From positions 1 through 58,562 of the forward strand of contig JAIQFB010000031.1 in the NCBI GenBank assembly GCA_020073485.1: a stretch of 58,562 bases of DNA. The letters are read 5' to 3'. Under the pieces are notes generated by a model, which was not told the origin of the DNA, searched no databases, and worked only from the letters and a program-made list of their open reading frames with translations. Position 1 is the stretch's first letter, and each line of letters begins with the position of its first letter. Shown one piece after another: positions 17,081 to 26,085 of this stretch. This DNA is from Terriglobia bacterium. Its GTDB lineage: Bacteria > Acidobacteriota > Terriglobia > Acidiferrales > UBA7541. Both the position numbers and the translations under genes were made by a program.

Positions 17081-19372
17081 GTGAGACGAAGTCGTCCCGC
17101 TCTATTTTTCCTTTTTGCCGGTATTCTCACCGTTCTTGTTTTCCTCGGCGCGCAATTTCAGGCGCCCGTGGCCTTCGCGCTTCCTTCCTTTACTTCGAGC
17201 AGCGTGTCCTCCCCGGCCACCAACACCTGCGCCGGCTGCCATAGCGGGTCCGCTCTGTCCGGCGGAGGCGCGACAATTACGTTTCCCTCGGGCACAACCT
17301 ATACGCCAGGGGTGGCGCAAACTTTAACGGTTAAGGTAACCGATCCCACTCACGCGATTTTCTCGTTTATTCTCACCGCGCGTCTGGCCAGCAATGTCTC
17401 GACGCAGGCCGGAACGTTCACCGCGGGCAGCGGCAGCACCGTCGCCGGGATGGACATCGAAGCAAGCAGCTTCACCTCTTCGACGTGGACCTTTACGTGG
17501 ACTCCTCCCGCTACCAATGCAGGCAACGTTACTTTCTTCCTGACCGGTCTTACCGCCGGCAGTCCGGGCACCACGACCAGCGGCAACGGCATTTACCAGT
17601 CGCAATTTACATTGACCAGTGCGAGCGTGGCGCCAACGCCTGATTTCAGTCTCTCGGCCTCGCCGAGCAGCCTCACCATCGCGCAGGGAGCCAGCGGCAC
17701 CAGCACCATTACTACAACTCCGCAAAATGGATTCGCTGGAAGCGTGGCCCTGGCGGTCTCCGGCCTGCCATCGGGAGTTTCAGCGTCCTTCACGGGCAGC
17801 ACCCTGACGCTGTCCGCCAGCAGTTCGGCCGCCCCCGGAACATCCACCGTGACGATTACCGGAACCTCCGGCAGCCTGACTCACACGACCACCGTAAGCC
17901 TTACGGTGGCTGCAGCGGCTGCGCCGAACTTCAGCCTTTCGGCCTCTCCCAGCAGCCTCACCATCGCGCAGGGAGCCAGCGGCACCAGCGCCATCAGCAC
18001 AACTCCGCAAAATGGATTCGCTGGAAGCGTTGCCCTCGCGGCCTCCGGCCTGCCATCGGGAGTTTCAGCGTCCTTCACCGCCAGCACCCTGACGCTGTCC
18101 GCCAGCAGCGCAGCTGCGGCCGGAACATCCACCGTGACGATTACCGGAACCTCCGGTAGCCTGACTCACACGACCACCGTCAGCCTTACGGTGACTGCAG
18201 CGGCTGCGCCGAATTTCAGCCTTTCAGCCTCTCCCAGCAGCCTGACCATTTCACCGGGCTCCAGCCGCACGAGCACCATTACGATCACTCCATCCGGCGG
18301 CTTCAGCCCTGCCACCGTCAGCTTCGCGCCCCCGGGTTTGCCTTCGGGAGTGACTGCTTCCTTCAGTCCGGTTAGCGGCGCGGGAACCAGCACCCTCACG
18401 CTTTCCGCAAGCAGCAGCGCCGCCAGTCTCACCGTCGGATTAACCATCACCGGCGCTTCCGGCAGCCTGACGCACACCACAACGGTGAGTCTCACGGTAA
18501 GCCCGGCAACCGGCGCGAGTGCCTTGACCGTGACTCCGTCGCTGCTCACATTCAATTCGCAAGCGGGCGGCGCCATTCCACCCTCGCAAAACCTGACGCT
18601 CGCTTTCAGCAATGGTTCCATCGCCTTTACGGCGTCAACCTCTGGCGGCGCCTGGCTTTCGGAAAGCCCTGCTTCCGGCACGGCTCCAGGAATAATCACG
18701 GTTTCCGTGAATCCGGCCAACCTTTCCGCGGGAAGGTATTCGGGCATGATCCACATCACGGCAACGGGCGGAAGTGCCACGAATATTCCTGTCACCCTGA
18801 ATGTCAGTGGACAACGTGTTTGCGATGACGATTGCGCCGGCGCCGGAACCACGCTGCACGCCGCACCCTTCGTCATCGACCCGACATTCTCCAGGACGCT
18901 CGCTGCCGTTTGGGTAAATTGGCTGGGCATTCCCACCGGCACATCCACCAACGCCGGCGACCCGGGCCTGGTACTCTCCAAGGATGCCGCAGCTCCTTCG
19001 GGCACACAGGCTGGCGCCATCATCCGAAACGTCGATGCATCGCTCACCGAACTCGGCTACGACTACCGCATGGGCGGCCAGTGCACCGCGACCTCGCCGC
19101 GCTTCGTGGTTGTCACCACCCTTGGCGCGACGCACACCGTGGGAGGCTGCACCAAAGGCACGACCACGGCCGCGCCCGTCATGGGATGGAATCGCGTGCG
19201 GTTCAACTTGACCGACCCCTCGATACAATCTTCTCCGAGCCTCGTTCCCGGAGATGTGGTGTCCACCATAACGCTGATCATGGATGTGCCGGCCAGCGCG
19301 GACCCGGCTTCCGCCGGCGGCCTCGTCGTGATCGGCAACATCGACGTCAACGGTACGCTCGTCGGAAAGTAA
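17081..19372 (+). CDS. Secreted Ig-like repeat protein with N-terminal CXXCH (choice-of-anchor V-like) domain
   Basis: A 763-residue exported protein. The GTG start follows GAGGGGGT. Residues 1-33 form a signal peptide (hydrophobic LFFLFAGILTVLVFLG). At about residues 50-56 there is CAGCHSG, placed exactly where choice-of-anchor V/reeler-like secreted domains carry a conserved CxxCH. The domain continues to about 180 (HAIFSFILTARL, TFTWTPP). Three 95-residue Ig-like repeats follow (from about 189), each starting FSLSASPSSLTI and containing LPSGVSASF or a close variant. A BACON-like domain (WLSESPASGTAPG) comes next, then an unrecognised Cys-containing C-terminal domain. No PEP-CTERM or LPXTG tail is seen. 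Likely a cell-surface or matrix protein; its function is unknown. Confidence 0.8.
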   Translation: MRRSRPALFFLFAGILTVLVFLGAQFQAPVAFALPSFTSSSVSSPATNTCAGCHSGSALSGGGATITFPSGTTYTPGVAQTLTVKVTDPTHAIFSFILTARLASNVSTQAGTFTAGSGSTVAGMDIEASSFTSSTWTFTWTPPATNAGNVTFFLTGLTAGSPGTTTSGNGIYQSQFTLTSASVAPTPDFSLSASPSSLTIAQGASGTSTITTTPQNGFAGSVALAVSGLPSGVSASFTGSTLTLSASSSAAPGTSTVTITGTSGSLTHTTTVSLTVAAAAAPNFSLSASPSSLTIAQGASGTSAISTTPQNGFAGSVALAASGLPSGVSASFTASTLTLSASSAAAAGTSTVTITGTSGSLTHTTTVSLTVTAAAAPNFSLSASPSSLTISPGSSRTSTITITPSGGFSPATVSFAPPGLPSGVTASFSPVSGAGTSTLTLSASSSAASLTVGLTITGASGSLTHTTTVSLTVSPATGASALTVTPSLLTFNSQAGGAIPPSQNLTLAFSNGSIAFTASTSGGAWLSESPASGTAPGIITVSVNPANLSAGRYSGMIHITATGGSATNIPVTLNVSGQRVCDDDCAGAGTTLHAAPFVIDPTFSRTLAAVWVNWLGIPTGTSTNAGDPGLVLSKDAAAPSGTQAGAIIRNVDASLTELGYDYRMGGQCTATSPRFVVVTTLGATHTVGGCTKGTTTAAPVMGWNRVRFNLTDPSIQSSPSLVPGDVVSTITLIMDVPASADPASAGGLVVIGNIDVNGTLVGK
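17645..18508 (+). repeat. In-gene tandem repeats, 285-bp unit, three copies
   Basis: The copies begin at about 17645, 17930 and 18215, each opening with codons for FSLSASPSSLTI. The first two are nearly identical at the DNA level over long stretches, which points to recent duplication or gene conversion. The third has diverged. The unit is exactly 95 codons, so copy number can change without shifting the frame. Confidence 0.9.
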
Positions 19373-19431
19373 TAACCGGCGTCAACGAACCTTTGTTTGT
19401 GAATTTAATTGGAAGCAGGTTGTGGGTTCAT

Positions 19432-19478
19432 CCAGGCCGGACTGCCAGCAGGATTGTGGCAGCCCGGCCTGGTTTTTT
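19432..19478 (+). terminator. Rho-independent terminator
   Basis: A hairpin with outer arms CCAGGCCGG / CCCGGCCTGG and an inner CTGCCA / TGGCAG stem is followed by TTTTTT. It lies 60 bp after the stop of the repeat protein and faces the end of the convergent cytochrome/propeller gene. Confidence 0.88.
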
Positions 19479-19526
19479 ATTCCGCGATGAGGTGAGATGG
19501 TGCGCCGCGTCCAGAATCGGATCACG

Positions 19527-21611
19527 TCATTCGAGCGGCTGAATCCGCACGATTCGCCCCGTGCTGTAATCGGCGTACCAGACCGTGGTCGGCGTGGTGG
19601 ACTTATCCACCCAAAGCGCGCGCGAATGCGCATACGGCTCGGGCATGGCGTATTGCGTCCACTGGCTCGTCTTCGGATTGAATCTCAAAAAATTCCGGCC
19701 GTGCAATTCGCCGGCCCAAACTTCGCCATTCTTGTCCGCCTCGGCGGAATACAAATCCGTGTAAGGCTCCGTCGGACCCGGCGGCGTAAATTCGCGGATG
19801 CGCTTGGCCTCGGCGTCCAGCTCCACGATCGTGCCGTTTTCCCCGCCGAACCACGCGTTTCCAAACGGATCAAACCCGCCTCGCCGTGCGGCCGATGCCC
19901 TGTACCCGGAATCCAGGTTCAGCATCTTGCCGGTGCGAATATCCAGCAGTTCCGCCGAATTTCCATTCGGCCCGGAAATCGCTCCTCCGGCCCAGTAATT
20001 TCCGTCCTGCGAAATGATGCCGTCGTAGCTGAAGGGCACTTTCATCGGATACTTCTGCACGATTTTCCCGGTCTCGGGATCAATCTTTTCGGCGCTGTAT
20101 CCGCCGCCCATGCTGGCCCATATAAATCCGTCCGGGGTGAGATCGAAATCCGCCATGCCCGCCGAATTGATCGGGAACGGCGCCTCCACGAAGACTTCCT
20201 TCATCTGTCCGGATTTCGGATCGAGCTTCAGCAGTTTGTGCGACCACGGTTCCGACAACAACACTTCACCATCTTTGCGCACATACACATGGTGCGTCCC
20301 GGGCTGTCCGCCCTCGGTCAACGGAGTCTGGTATTCCGTGACGATCCCCGTATGCGTATCCAGCTTCCCGAAGTACCGGTTCAGGTGGCTCGTGTACCAG
20401 ACGTTGCCTTTGGAATCCCCGTACACGTCGTGCGCGCTTTGCATCGACCGGGGCAGCTCGAATTCCGTGACCACCACGCGATTGGATTCCCCCGTCAGCC
20501 GCGGAAACGCCCGCAACGCGCCATCTGTGGCATCCGGCCCGCGAACCTTGGCCAGCCAATTGATCAGAATCTGATCGACGGCCGACTGCGCAGGCGTAAC
20601 CGGTTCCAGCGGATCGTTGATCAGCGGCCCTCCGCCGCGGTGCAGCATCCGCGAAACCAGCGTCGCCCAGCTGCGCCGGTCATAGCGGTTCTTGAAAATC
20701 TGCTGGAACGAATGGCACCCCAGCGCGCAGGTCTGGTGCAGCGCCTCCTTTTCCTCGGTCGTCCCCGGCAGATTCCACAGCAACTCATCCCCGCTCAGTT
20801 GCGCTTCGATCTCCGGCGTGGCCGGCAGCAACTGGCTCTTGGTAATCCGCTCCAGCACGATGTCATCGAGTTTGGTCGCGCCGTCAATACGCACCGAATC
20901 CCGCTGGAAGGGCTTGAACTCCAATGGATTCGCGATGCGCAACGTGTATGAGTCCCCGGCCTGCATTTTCGGGAATTCATAATTCCCGTTTTCGCTCGTG
21001 TAGACCGTGGTCCGCACGCCGCTCGGCGCGATCAGTTGCACCATGATGCCCTCGGCTGAGTCGCCGCTGGCCACGCGTACGGTCCCTTTGGCTCCGCCAG
21101 ACAGGCTGGTCGGCACGCTCCACTTGTTGGTTTCCGCGCGATACCTCGGATTGGCGGGAAGAGATTCGCCCTCGACGCAGCATTTCCCGCTGTGCAAATA
21201 GCTGACCACGTCGGCCACGTCCGCGTCCGACAAAGTCGTGCCAAACGACGGCATTCCCGGCCCGCCCTTCTTGATATGCGCCGCCACAGTTTCGTCGTTG
21301 ACAGCCACGCCCGTAATCAGAGTCGACAGCTGAAACAGGCCTTCCAGTTGCGGCGCTGCTTGTTGGTATTTGTTGTGGCAGGCCCAGCATTTGTGCCAAT
21401 AAATATCTTCGCCGCGCGCCGCGCCGCTGTCCGCTACTTCGAGGTAGTGGTCGATCTTGTAAGAGAGCTGAAGATTGTCGCGAGCGGTGTCCACAGCCGT
21501 GTCGCCGGCAGCCGCGCCGGGTTTCCGTCCGGCAGCAGCCGGATAAACCGCGCAGACAGCAAAGAAGATCAACGCCGCCAGGGCGCTCTGTATGGCATGA
21601 CGTCGGTTCAT
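19527..21611 (-). CDS. Secreted cytochrome c / streptogramin-lyase-like beta-propeller fusion
   Basis: A 694-residue exported protein, with the ATG at 21611 preceded by GGAGG. Residues 1-27 form a signal peptide. A cytochrome c domain carries CWACH (75-79) and a likely axial Met in GPGMPSF (about 120). A carboxypeptidase-regulatory-like beta-sandwich follows (about 175-255, GTVRVASGDSAEGIMV). A second heme-like motif is CALGCH (295-300), spaced CX3CH. From about 370 a Vgb/NHL-type propeller takes over, with blades such as GNVWYTSHLNRYFGKLD and GEVWAGELHGRN. The gene at 44579 has the same order at the equivalent site but with normal CFSCH. Probably a periplasmic redox protein; the substrate is unknown and antibiotic lyase activity is not implied. 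Confidence 0.82.
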   Translation of the reverse strand: MNRRHAIQSALAALIFFAVCAVYPAAAGRKPGAAAGDTAVDTARDNLQLSYKIDHYLEVADSGAARGEDIYWHKCWACHNKYQQAAPQLEGLFQLSTLITGVAVNDETVAAHIKKGGPGMPSFGTTLSDADVADVVSYLHSGKCCVEGESLPANPRYRAETNKWSVPTSLSGGAKGTVRVASGDSAEGIMVQLIAPSGVRTTVYTSENGNYEFPKMQAGDSYTLRIANPLEFKPFQRDSVRIDGATKLDDIVLERITKSQLLPATPEIEAQLSGDELLWNLPGTTEEKEALHQTCALGCHSFQQIFKNRYDRRSWATLVSRMLHRGGGPLINDPLEPVTPAQSAVDQILINWLAKVRGPDATDGALRAFPRLTGESNRVVVTEFELPRSMQSAHDVYGDSKGNVWYTSHLNRYFGKLDTHTGIVTEYQTPLTEGGQPGTHHVYVRKDGEVLLSEPWSHKLLKLDPKSGQMKEVFVEAPFPINSAGMADFDLTPDGFIWASMGGGYSAEKIDPETGKIVQKYPMKVPFSYDGIISQDGNYWAGGAISGPNGNSAELLDIRTGKMLNLDSGYRASAARRGGFDPFGNAWFGGENGTIVELDAEAKRIREFTPPGPTEPYTDLYSAEADKNGEVWAGELHGRNFLRFNPKTSQWTQYAMPEPYAHSRALWVDKSTTPTTVWYADYSTGRIVRIQPLE

Positions 21612-22084
21612 TTTCACTTCATCCTCCGGAAATTCGGGATCCCATTGACCGCCCGTGCCCGCATCGAGCGGGGAGCGCCAAATGTGTCTTGTTATCGCGG
21701 TCCGCGCAATTCTACACCATTTGTTCAACCCTCTACGCCCAACGATCGACGCATTGAGAAAACTCATCGCCATTCTTTCTCTCGCCTACGGGAGAGGGTA
21801 TGAGAACTGAGAAATCCTTGTAGGGCACGGCTTCAGCCGGGCCGTAAAGCACGCAAAGTTGATGCGGCTTTAGCCGCTGGCGTCTTAGAATTGTAGTTCT
21901 CACGAACTCGCAGAGGGCACGTATGGCAAACTGCCTGAGGTTTCCCCGGCGTGTGTCGTGCGGTAGGATGATCGTGCTTCTCGAGATTGAAATTAGCGCG
22001 TAGCCCGCAACGCGCGCCATGCAGGATGACGGAAGGGAAGTATCGAAAATTGCGCAGGAACAAAACTTCACTGGATATTCAACA
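21612..22084. other. Divergent intergenic region with a palindromic repeat
   Basis: This is 473 bp between the divergent propeller gene and the agmatinase-family gene. No protein-like frame was found apart from a possible N-terminal extension of the latter from 22019. It carries the repeat at 21801-21902. Promoters for both genes must lie here but were not pinpointed. Confidence 0.55.
21801..21902. repeat. Palindromic intergenic repeat bounded by TGAGAACT / AGTTCTCA
   Basis: A 102-bp unit with 8-bp terminal inverted repeats (TGAGAACT at 21801, AGTTCTCA ending 21902). It contains GTAGGGCACGGCTTCAGCCG and GCGGCTTTAGCCGCTGGCG. It matches the copies at 10441, 50130 and 52104 in order and spacing of blocks, so it is one mobile or amplified family. 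Confidence 0.8.
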
Positions 22085-23044
22085 ATGACCTCTCGCCGAT
22101 ACGAGCCCGTCGATTCGGGCGTCACTCCTCGCTTCGCCGGCCATTCCACCTTTATGCGTCTTCCAGTGGTCACCGATCCGCGCGAAGTCGACGTTGCCAT
22201 CGCTGGCGTCCCTTGGGACGGCGGCACGACCAACCGCCCCGGTCCGCGCCACGGCCCTCGCCAGGTCCGCGAAATGTCCAGCCTGATCAAGCGCGTTCAT
22301 TCGGTCACGAAAATTTCTCCCTACGAATTGTGCCGTGTGGCCGACGTCGGCGACGCACCCGTAAATCCGATCGACCTGAATCGCTCGCTGGAAAGCATCC
22401 AGACATTCTTCAAGCAACTTGTGGAAGCCGGCGCCGTTCCACTATCCATTGGCGGCGATCATCTGTGTTCGTTGCCCATCCTGCGCGCGGTCGCGGCCAA
22501 AGGCCCCGTAGGCATGATCCATTTCGACGCGCACTCGGACACGGTCGACACGTATTTCGGCGGCTTGAAATACACGCACGGCACACCGTTCCGCAGAGCC
22601 GTCGAGGAAAATCTCCTGGACCCCAAGCGCGTGGTCCAGATCGGAATCCGCGGATCGACCTATTCCGCCGAAGAGCGCGACTGGCCGCTCGCGCAGGGCA
22701 TGCGCATCATCACCATCGAGGAATTTGAAGACCTGGGCGTGGACGCAGTCATCCGCGAAGCGCGTCGCGTCGTTGGCGAAGGCGCCACCTACATCAGCTT
22801 CGATATCGACGCGCTCGACCCGGCCATCGCGCCCGGAACCGGAACTCCCGAATTCGCGGGCCTGACCTCGCGCGAGGTTCTTCGCCTGCTGCGCGGCCTG
22901 CGCCACCTGAATCTGGTGGGCGCGGACGTAGTCGAAGTGTCGCCTCCATTCGATCCCTCCGGAGGCACGGCCCTGGCCGGGGCAAACATCGCGTTTGAAT
23001 TGCTTTGTCTATTGGCGGAATCTGCTTCCAAACGAAAACGTTAG
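22085..23044 (+). CDS. speB: Agmatinase/ureohydrolase family protein
   Basis: A 319-residue Mn/Ni-dependent ureohydrolase that should release urea from agmatine or another guanidino compound. All metal ligands are present: GGDH (H126), DAHSD (D148, H150, D152) and SFDIDALDP (D240, D242). GVPWDGGTTNRPG and ARHGP-like PRHGPRQVRE are also family marks. The ATG at 22085 fits the family N-terminus best; an earlier ATG at 22019 would add 22 unconserved residues. Its stop codon overlaps that of the convergent creatininase-family gene (TTAG). The neighbour suggests substrates such as guanidino acids, so the precise name agmatinase is provisional. Confidence 0.9.
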   Translation: MTSRRYEPVDSGVTPRFAGHSTFMRLPVVTDPREVDVAIAGVPWDGGTTNRPGPRHGPRQVREMSSLIKRVHSVTKISPYELCRVADVGDAPVNPIDLNRSLESIQTFFKQLVEAGAVPLSIGGDHLCSLPILRAVAAKGPVGMIHFDAHSDTVDTYFGGLKYTHGTPFRRAVEENLLDPKRVVQIGIRGSTYSAEERDWPLAQGMRIITIEEFEDLGVDAVIREARRVVGEGATYISFDIDALDPAIAPGTGTPEFAGLTSREVLRLLRGLRHLNLVGADVVEVSPPFDPSGGTALAGANIAFELLCLLAESASKRKR

Positions 23045-23799
23045 CGCGCCGCGCCGCCCATATGCTCGCGCACAAGCGCTTCCAGTTGAGAGCAAATTTC
23101 CCCATAGAGCGCGGCGCCAATTTCAGAGGATGAAGTCGAAGTAGTTCCCAGTACGCCGCGATTGGAAACTTTCGACGGCTCGACAGGGAAGAAATAAATC
23201 CCCGCCCGCGGCGGCGCCGGATTATCCACGCGCGCCTCGCCCACCAGATCTTTTTTCAGATGCAGCAGCAACGAAGTCTCGCACGCGCTGGCGTGTTCCG
23301 CGTGCCACCCGGGAAATTTGCCGCCAAACAATTGATCCAGCAACGCGTCCGGCACAAGACTCCACCAGCTCAAAGCGATAACCTTTGCTCCCTCGAGTTT
23401 TCCTTCCTCGCGGCAAAGTTCCAGCGCCTCAAACAGAAAACTCTCATTTTCGTAGTGCCCATTGAGAACAACAATCGAGCGAAACCCGGATGCAAGATAG
23501 CCGCCGATCACATCCTTCACGTATTCCGTCAGCACGCTCCCGCGAACATGCACCGTTCCGGCCAGGTCCGGGCTCCCGCCGCTTTGCGGCAACGAGCGCG
23601 CGCCATAGGAAATCCCCGGCGCCACAAATCCGCCGGTCCGTTCCGCCAGCAGCGCCGCAATTCGCGCCGGGATTTCCATGTCGACAGTCAGCGGCAAATG
23701 AGGCCCGTGCTGCTCGACCGACCCGACCGGCAAAATCAAAATTCCTTTGCCGCCCGCCGCGCGAACCGTTTCACTGGTAAGTTTTTCAAATTTGCCCAT
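23041..23799 (-). CDS. Creatininase family amidohydrolase
   Basis: A 252-residue member of the creatininase/MftE-like family. It shows LPVGSVEQHGPHLPLTVD (about 24-40, with E, H and D metal ligands), ISYGARSLPQSGG, VLNGHYENES (about 108-117) and WHAEHASACETSLLL, where a second metal glutamate is expected. The substrate could be creatinine, a formamide or another cyclic amide. The tail-to-tail overlap with a ureohydrolase hints at guanidino-compound breakdown, but convergent genes need not share a pathway. The ATG at 23799 is the only sensible start. Confidence 0.88.
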   Translation of the reverse strand: MGKFEKLTSETVRAAGGKGILILPVGSVEQHGPHLPLTVDMEIPARIAALLAERTGGFVAPGISYGARSLPQSGGSPDLAGTVHVRGSVLTEYVKDVIGGYLASGFRSIVVLNGHYENESFLFEALELCREEGKLEGAKVIALSWWSLVPDALLDQLFGGKFPGWHAEHASACETSLLLHLKKDLVGEARVDNPAPPRAGIYFFPVEPSKVSNRGVLGTTSTSSSEIGAALYGEICSQLEALVREHMGGAAR

Positions 23800-23842
23800 T
23801 CACGTCCCACGCCTGAAAACGTTCACAATCCTTAAGAACATC

Positions 23843-23880
23843 GTCATTCCGAGGCACGCATTTTGCCGAGGAATCTCTCT
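23843..23880. repeat. Fragment of the GTCATTCCGAG...GAGGAATC intergenic repeat
   Basis: GTCATTCCGAG is followed 15 bp later by CCGAGGAATCTCTC, the two ends of a repeat that is complete at 52152-52220. The flanking sequence to 23928 is AT-richer and includes a short AAATCTCAAATC block like that at 55788-55837. Confidence 0.6.
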
Positions 23881-23928
23881 TGAATTTGAAATCTCAAATC
23901 CTCTGTCCTCTGACAGGGAAGTGCAAAT

Positions 23929-24726
23929 TCACGCCTTCGTCGCCCGCGTCAACAGGTAATCCTGCCGCAAAATATTGTCCTCAAAATACTCCGCTGCGAT
24001 CGCGTCATACCGCGCGCGAAACTCCTCCAGCTTTGCCGGATCGCTCGCGGACAATTCCGCAACGAGGCGAACCATCGGCCCCGCCGCCCGCTCGCTCACC
24101 GCCCGGTGATGCGCCGGGCTGAGCGCGAATACCTGCATCACCGCGCGATCGAACAGAATGTCCTTCACCGCCGCCCCCAGCCGTTGCCGCACGATATTCG
24201 GGTCGCCCCACATCGGCGGCGGCGCGACGCCCGGCGGCGGAGGCGGCATGTAGCTGGATGTCAGCGCGAACATTCGGCCTACAAACAGCTCCGGCGGCCA
24301 GGTGGAAAATGCGATGGTCCCTCCGGGCTTCAGCACGCGCAGCATTTCGGCGACGGCAACTTCCGGCCGCGGCGCGAAGATGTGTCCAAACTGGCTCAAG
24401 ACCACGTCGAACGTCGCGTCCGCGAAAGGCAATTTCTCCACGTCGCCTTCGTGCCAGTCGATTTCCAGGTTCGCAATGCGCGCATTTTCCCGCGCGCGCT
24501 GCAGCAGTTCCGGCGTCAAATCCAGCCCGGTCACCCGAGCGCCCATCCGCGCCGCCGTCACCGAAACCACGCCCGTGCCGCAACACACATCCAGCACGTT
24601 CTGTCCCGCCTTCACGCCCGCGCGCTTTACCAGCCGCGCCGCGCACGGAGTCGTCTGCAGTTCCAGCGGCGCGAAATGCGCCCACCCTTTTTTCTGCGCT
24701 TGCTTGAATGACTCGAATGGATCCAT
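23929..24726 (-). CDS. Class I SAM-dependent methyltransferase
   Basis: A 265-residue UbiE/COQ5-like methyltransferase. Motif I is VLDVCCGTGVVSVTAA (about 45-60), followed by GLDLTPELLQRARENA (motif II), WHEGDVEKLPFADATFDVVL (motif III region) and VLKPGGTIAFSTWPPE (motif post-III). The upstream residues MDPFESFKQAQKKGWAHFAP are typical of small-molecule methyltransferases of this group. It is a single gene with its own start at 24726 (ATG) and GGAG 6 nt before it. The substrate is unknown. Confidence 0.9.
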   Translation of the reverse strand: MDPFESFKQAQKKGWAHFAPLELQTTPCAARLVKRAGVKAGQNVLDVCCGTGVVSVTAARMGARVTGLDLTPELLQRARENARIANLEIDWHEGDVEKLPFADATFDVVLSQFGHIFAPRPEVAVAEMLRVLKPGGTIAFSTWPPELFVGRMFALTSSYMPPPPPGVAPPPMWGDPNIVRQRLGAAVKDILFDRAVMQVFALSPAHHRAVSERAAGPMVRLVAELSASDPAKLEEFRARYDAIAAEYFEDNILRQDYLLTRATKA

Positions 24727-24885
24727 GAAATTTCTCCTTGCGTACAGGCCATTGAGTATATCAGCGAGACGTCATTGATAAAGACTTCCCGTATTCTATC
24801 TCCGCAAGCTTGCCGCGCCCGGCGCCGAGTCTGCTATAGTTCCGTGTGCGACCCGTTTCCCAAGCCCAGAGGAGCGAGGTGTTTG

Positions 24886-25878
24886 ATGGTTTCCAGGAGC
24901 GACGAGAAAGTCTTCACCCGGCGCCAGATGCTGCAATCGGCGGGAGCGTTCGCCGGCGGATCCCTGCTGGCGCAACTGTTTCCCCAGCCTCTCGCCGCGG
25001 CATTCCCCCAGCAGGCCGCCGCGGCCCCGCCGGACACCGTGATGACCGCCCGCGCCCGATTCGCCAACGCTCCGATCGAGCCCACGAAGCTTTCCGACAC
25101 GCTCACCCTGCTCACCGGACCCGGCGGAAACGTGGTCGTCTCGAACGGCACCGACGGCAAGCTGCTCGTCGACACCTTCACGCAATTGGCCTGGGACCGT
25201 TTCAAGAAAATCCTCGACGACATGGGCAAGGCTCCTCTGAAATTCGCCATCGACACGCACTGGCATTGGGACCACACCGATAACAACATCAACGTGCACA
25301 CCGCAGGCGCCACCTTGATCGCCCAGGAAAATACCCGCAAGCGTTTGTCGGAAACGCATCTTCTCGATGTTCTCAACCTGCAACTCGAGCCCTCTCCGGC
25401 CGACGCCCTCCCGCAACACACGTTCAAGGAGTCGTATCAGATGCATTTCAACGGCGAGCACCTGACGCTCGGCCACATGGCTCCCGCGCACACCGATTCC
25501 GATATCTACGTCCATTTCCAGAAAGCGAATGTCCTGCACATGGGCGACGTGTTTTTCAACGGCACCTACTGCTACATCGACGCCGGGACCGGCGGCAGCA
25601 TCGGCGGCATGATCGCCGGCGCCACCCGCATGTTGGCCATGGTCGACAACGACACCAAGATCGTCCCCGGCCACGGCCCGCTGGGAAATAAATCCGACCT
25701 CACTCAATTTCGGGACATGATGCGCACCGCGCGCGACCGCGTCCAGAAACTGAAATCCGCCAAGAAAACCTTGCAGGAAGCCGTAGACGCCAAGCCCCTG
25801 GCCGACCTCGACCCGGTCTGGGGCAAGGGTCTGATGAATGGCGATAGGTTCGTCCATCTCGTCTATACCACTCTCTGA
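24886..25878 (+). CDS. Tat-exported metallo-beta-lactamase-fold hydrolase
   Basis: A 330-residue protein exported by Tat: VFTRRQMLQSAGAFAGGSLL (residues 9-28) has the twin arginines and hydrophobic stretch. The MBL fold shows THWHWDHTDNN (HxHxDH at 125-130), HMAPAHTDSDIYVHF (third His), HMGDVFFNG (bridging Asp) and VPGHGPLGN (last His). The family includes quinoprotein relay MBL proteins and SoxH-like hydrolases. The start at 24886 follows GGAGCGAGG and puts the Tat motif at the N-terminus, whereas a longer frame from 24775 does not. No operon partner; substrate unknown. Confidence 0.88.
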   Translation: MVSRSDEKVFTRRQMLQSAGAFAGGSLLAQLFPQPLAAAFPQQAAAAPPDTVMTARARFANAPIEPTKLSDTLTLLTGPGGNVVVSNGTDGKLLVDTFTQLAWDRFKKILDDMGKAPLKFAIDTHWHWDHTDNNINVHTAGATLIAQENTRKRLSETHLLDVLNLQLEPSPADALPQHTFKESYQMHFNGEHLTLGHMAPAHTDSDIYVHFQKANVLHMGDVFFNGTYCYIDAGTGGSIGGMIAGATRMLAMVDNDTKIVPGHGPLGNKSDLTQFRDMMRTARDRVQKLKSAKKTLQEAVDAKPLADLDPVWGKGLMNGDRFVHLVYTTL

Positions 25879-26085
25879 CTCGCCAACTCATCCCGCGGTT
25901 CTGGCGGCAACTTGTCCGCGCGTGCTGCCATCCTAGTAAGGGATGGACAGCGCGTGCGTCGGAGCCTCGCGCATTCTCCCCGAGGTTCCGCGGTGCCCAC
26001 CATGGATGCGTGCGTGCCCTTGCGTTGCAGTCACGGCACAGCGCAGCAGGGTCTTTGCGCCCTTCCGTCCCTTTGGTGAGAAAAT

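Noticed and set aside
19330-19372. PEP-CTERM sorting signal on the secreted repeat protein, given the XrtA-like locus
   Set aside because: The C-terminus ends GNIDVNGTLVGK with no PEP motif, hydrophobic helix or basic tail.
24796-25857. 353-codon minus-strand frame opposite the MBL-fold gene
   Set aside because: The sense protein has a Tat signal and full metal site; the antisense frame shows only Val/Gly/His-rich low-similarity sequence.
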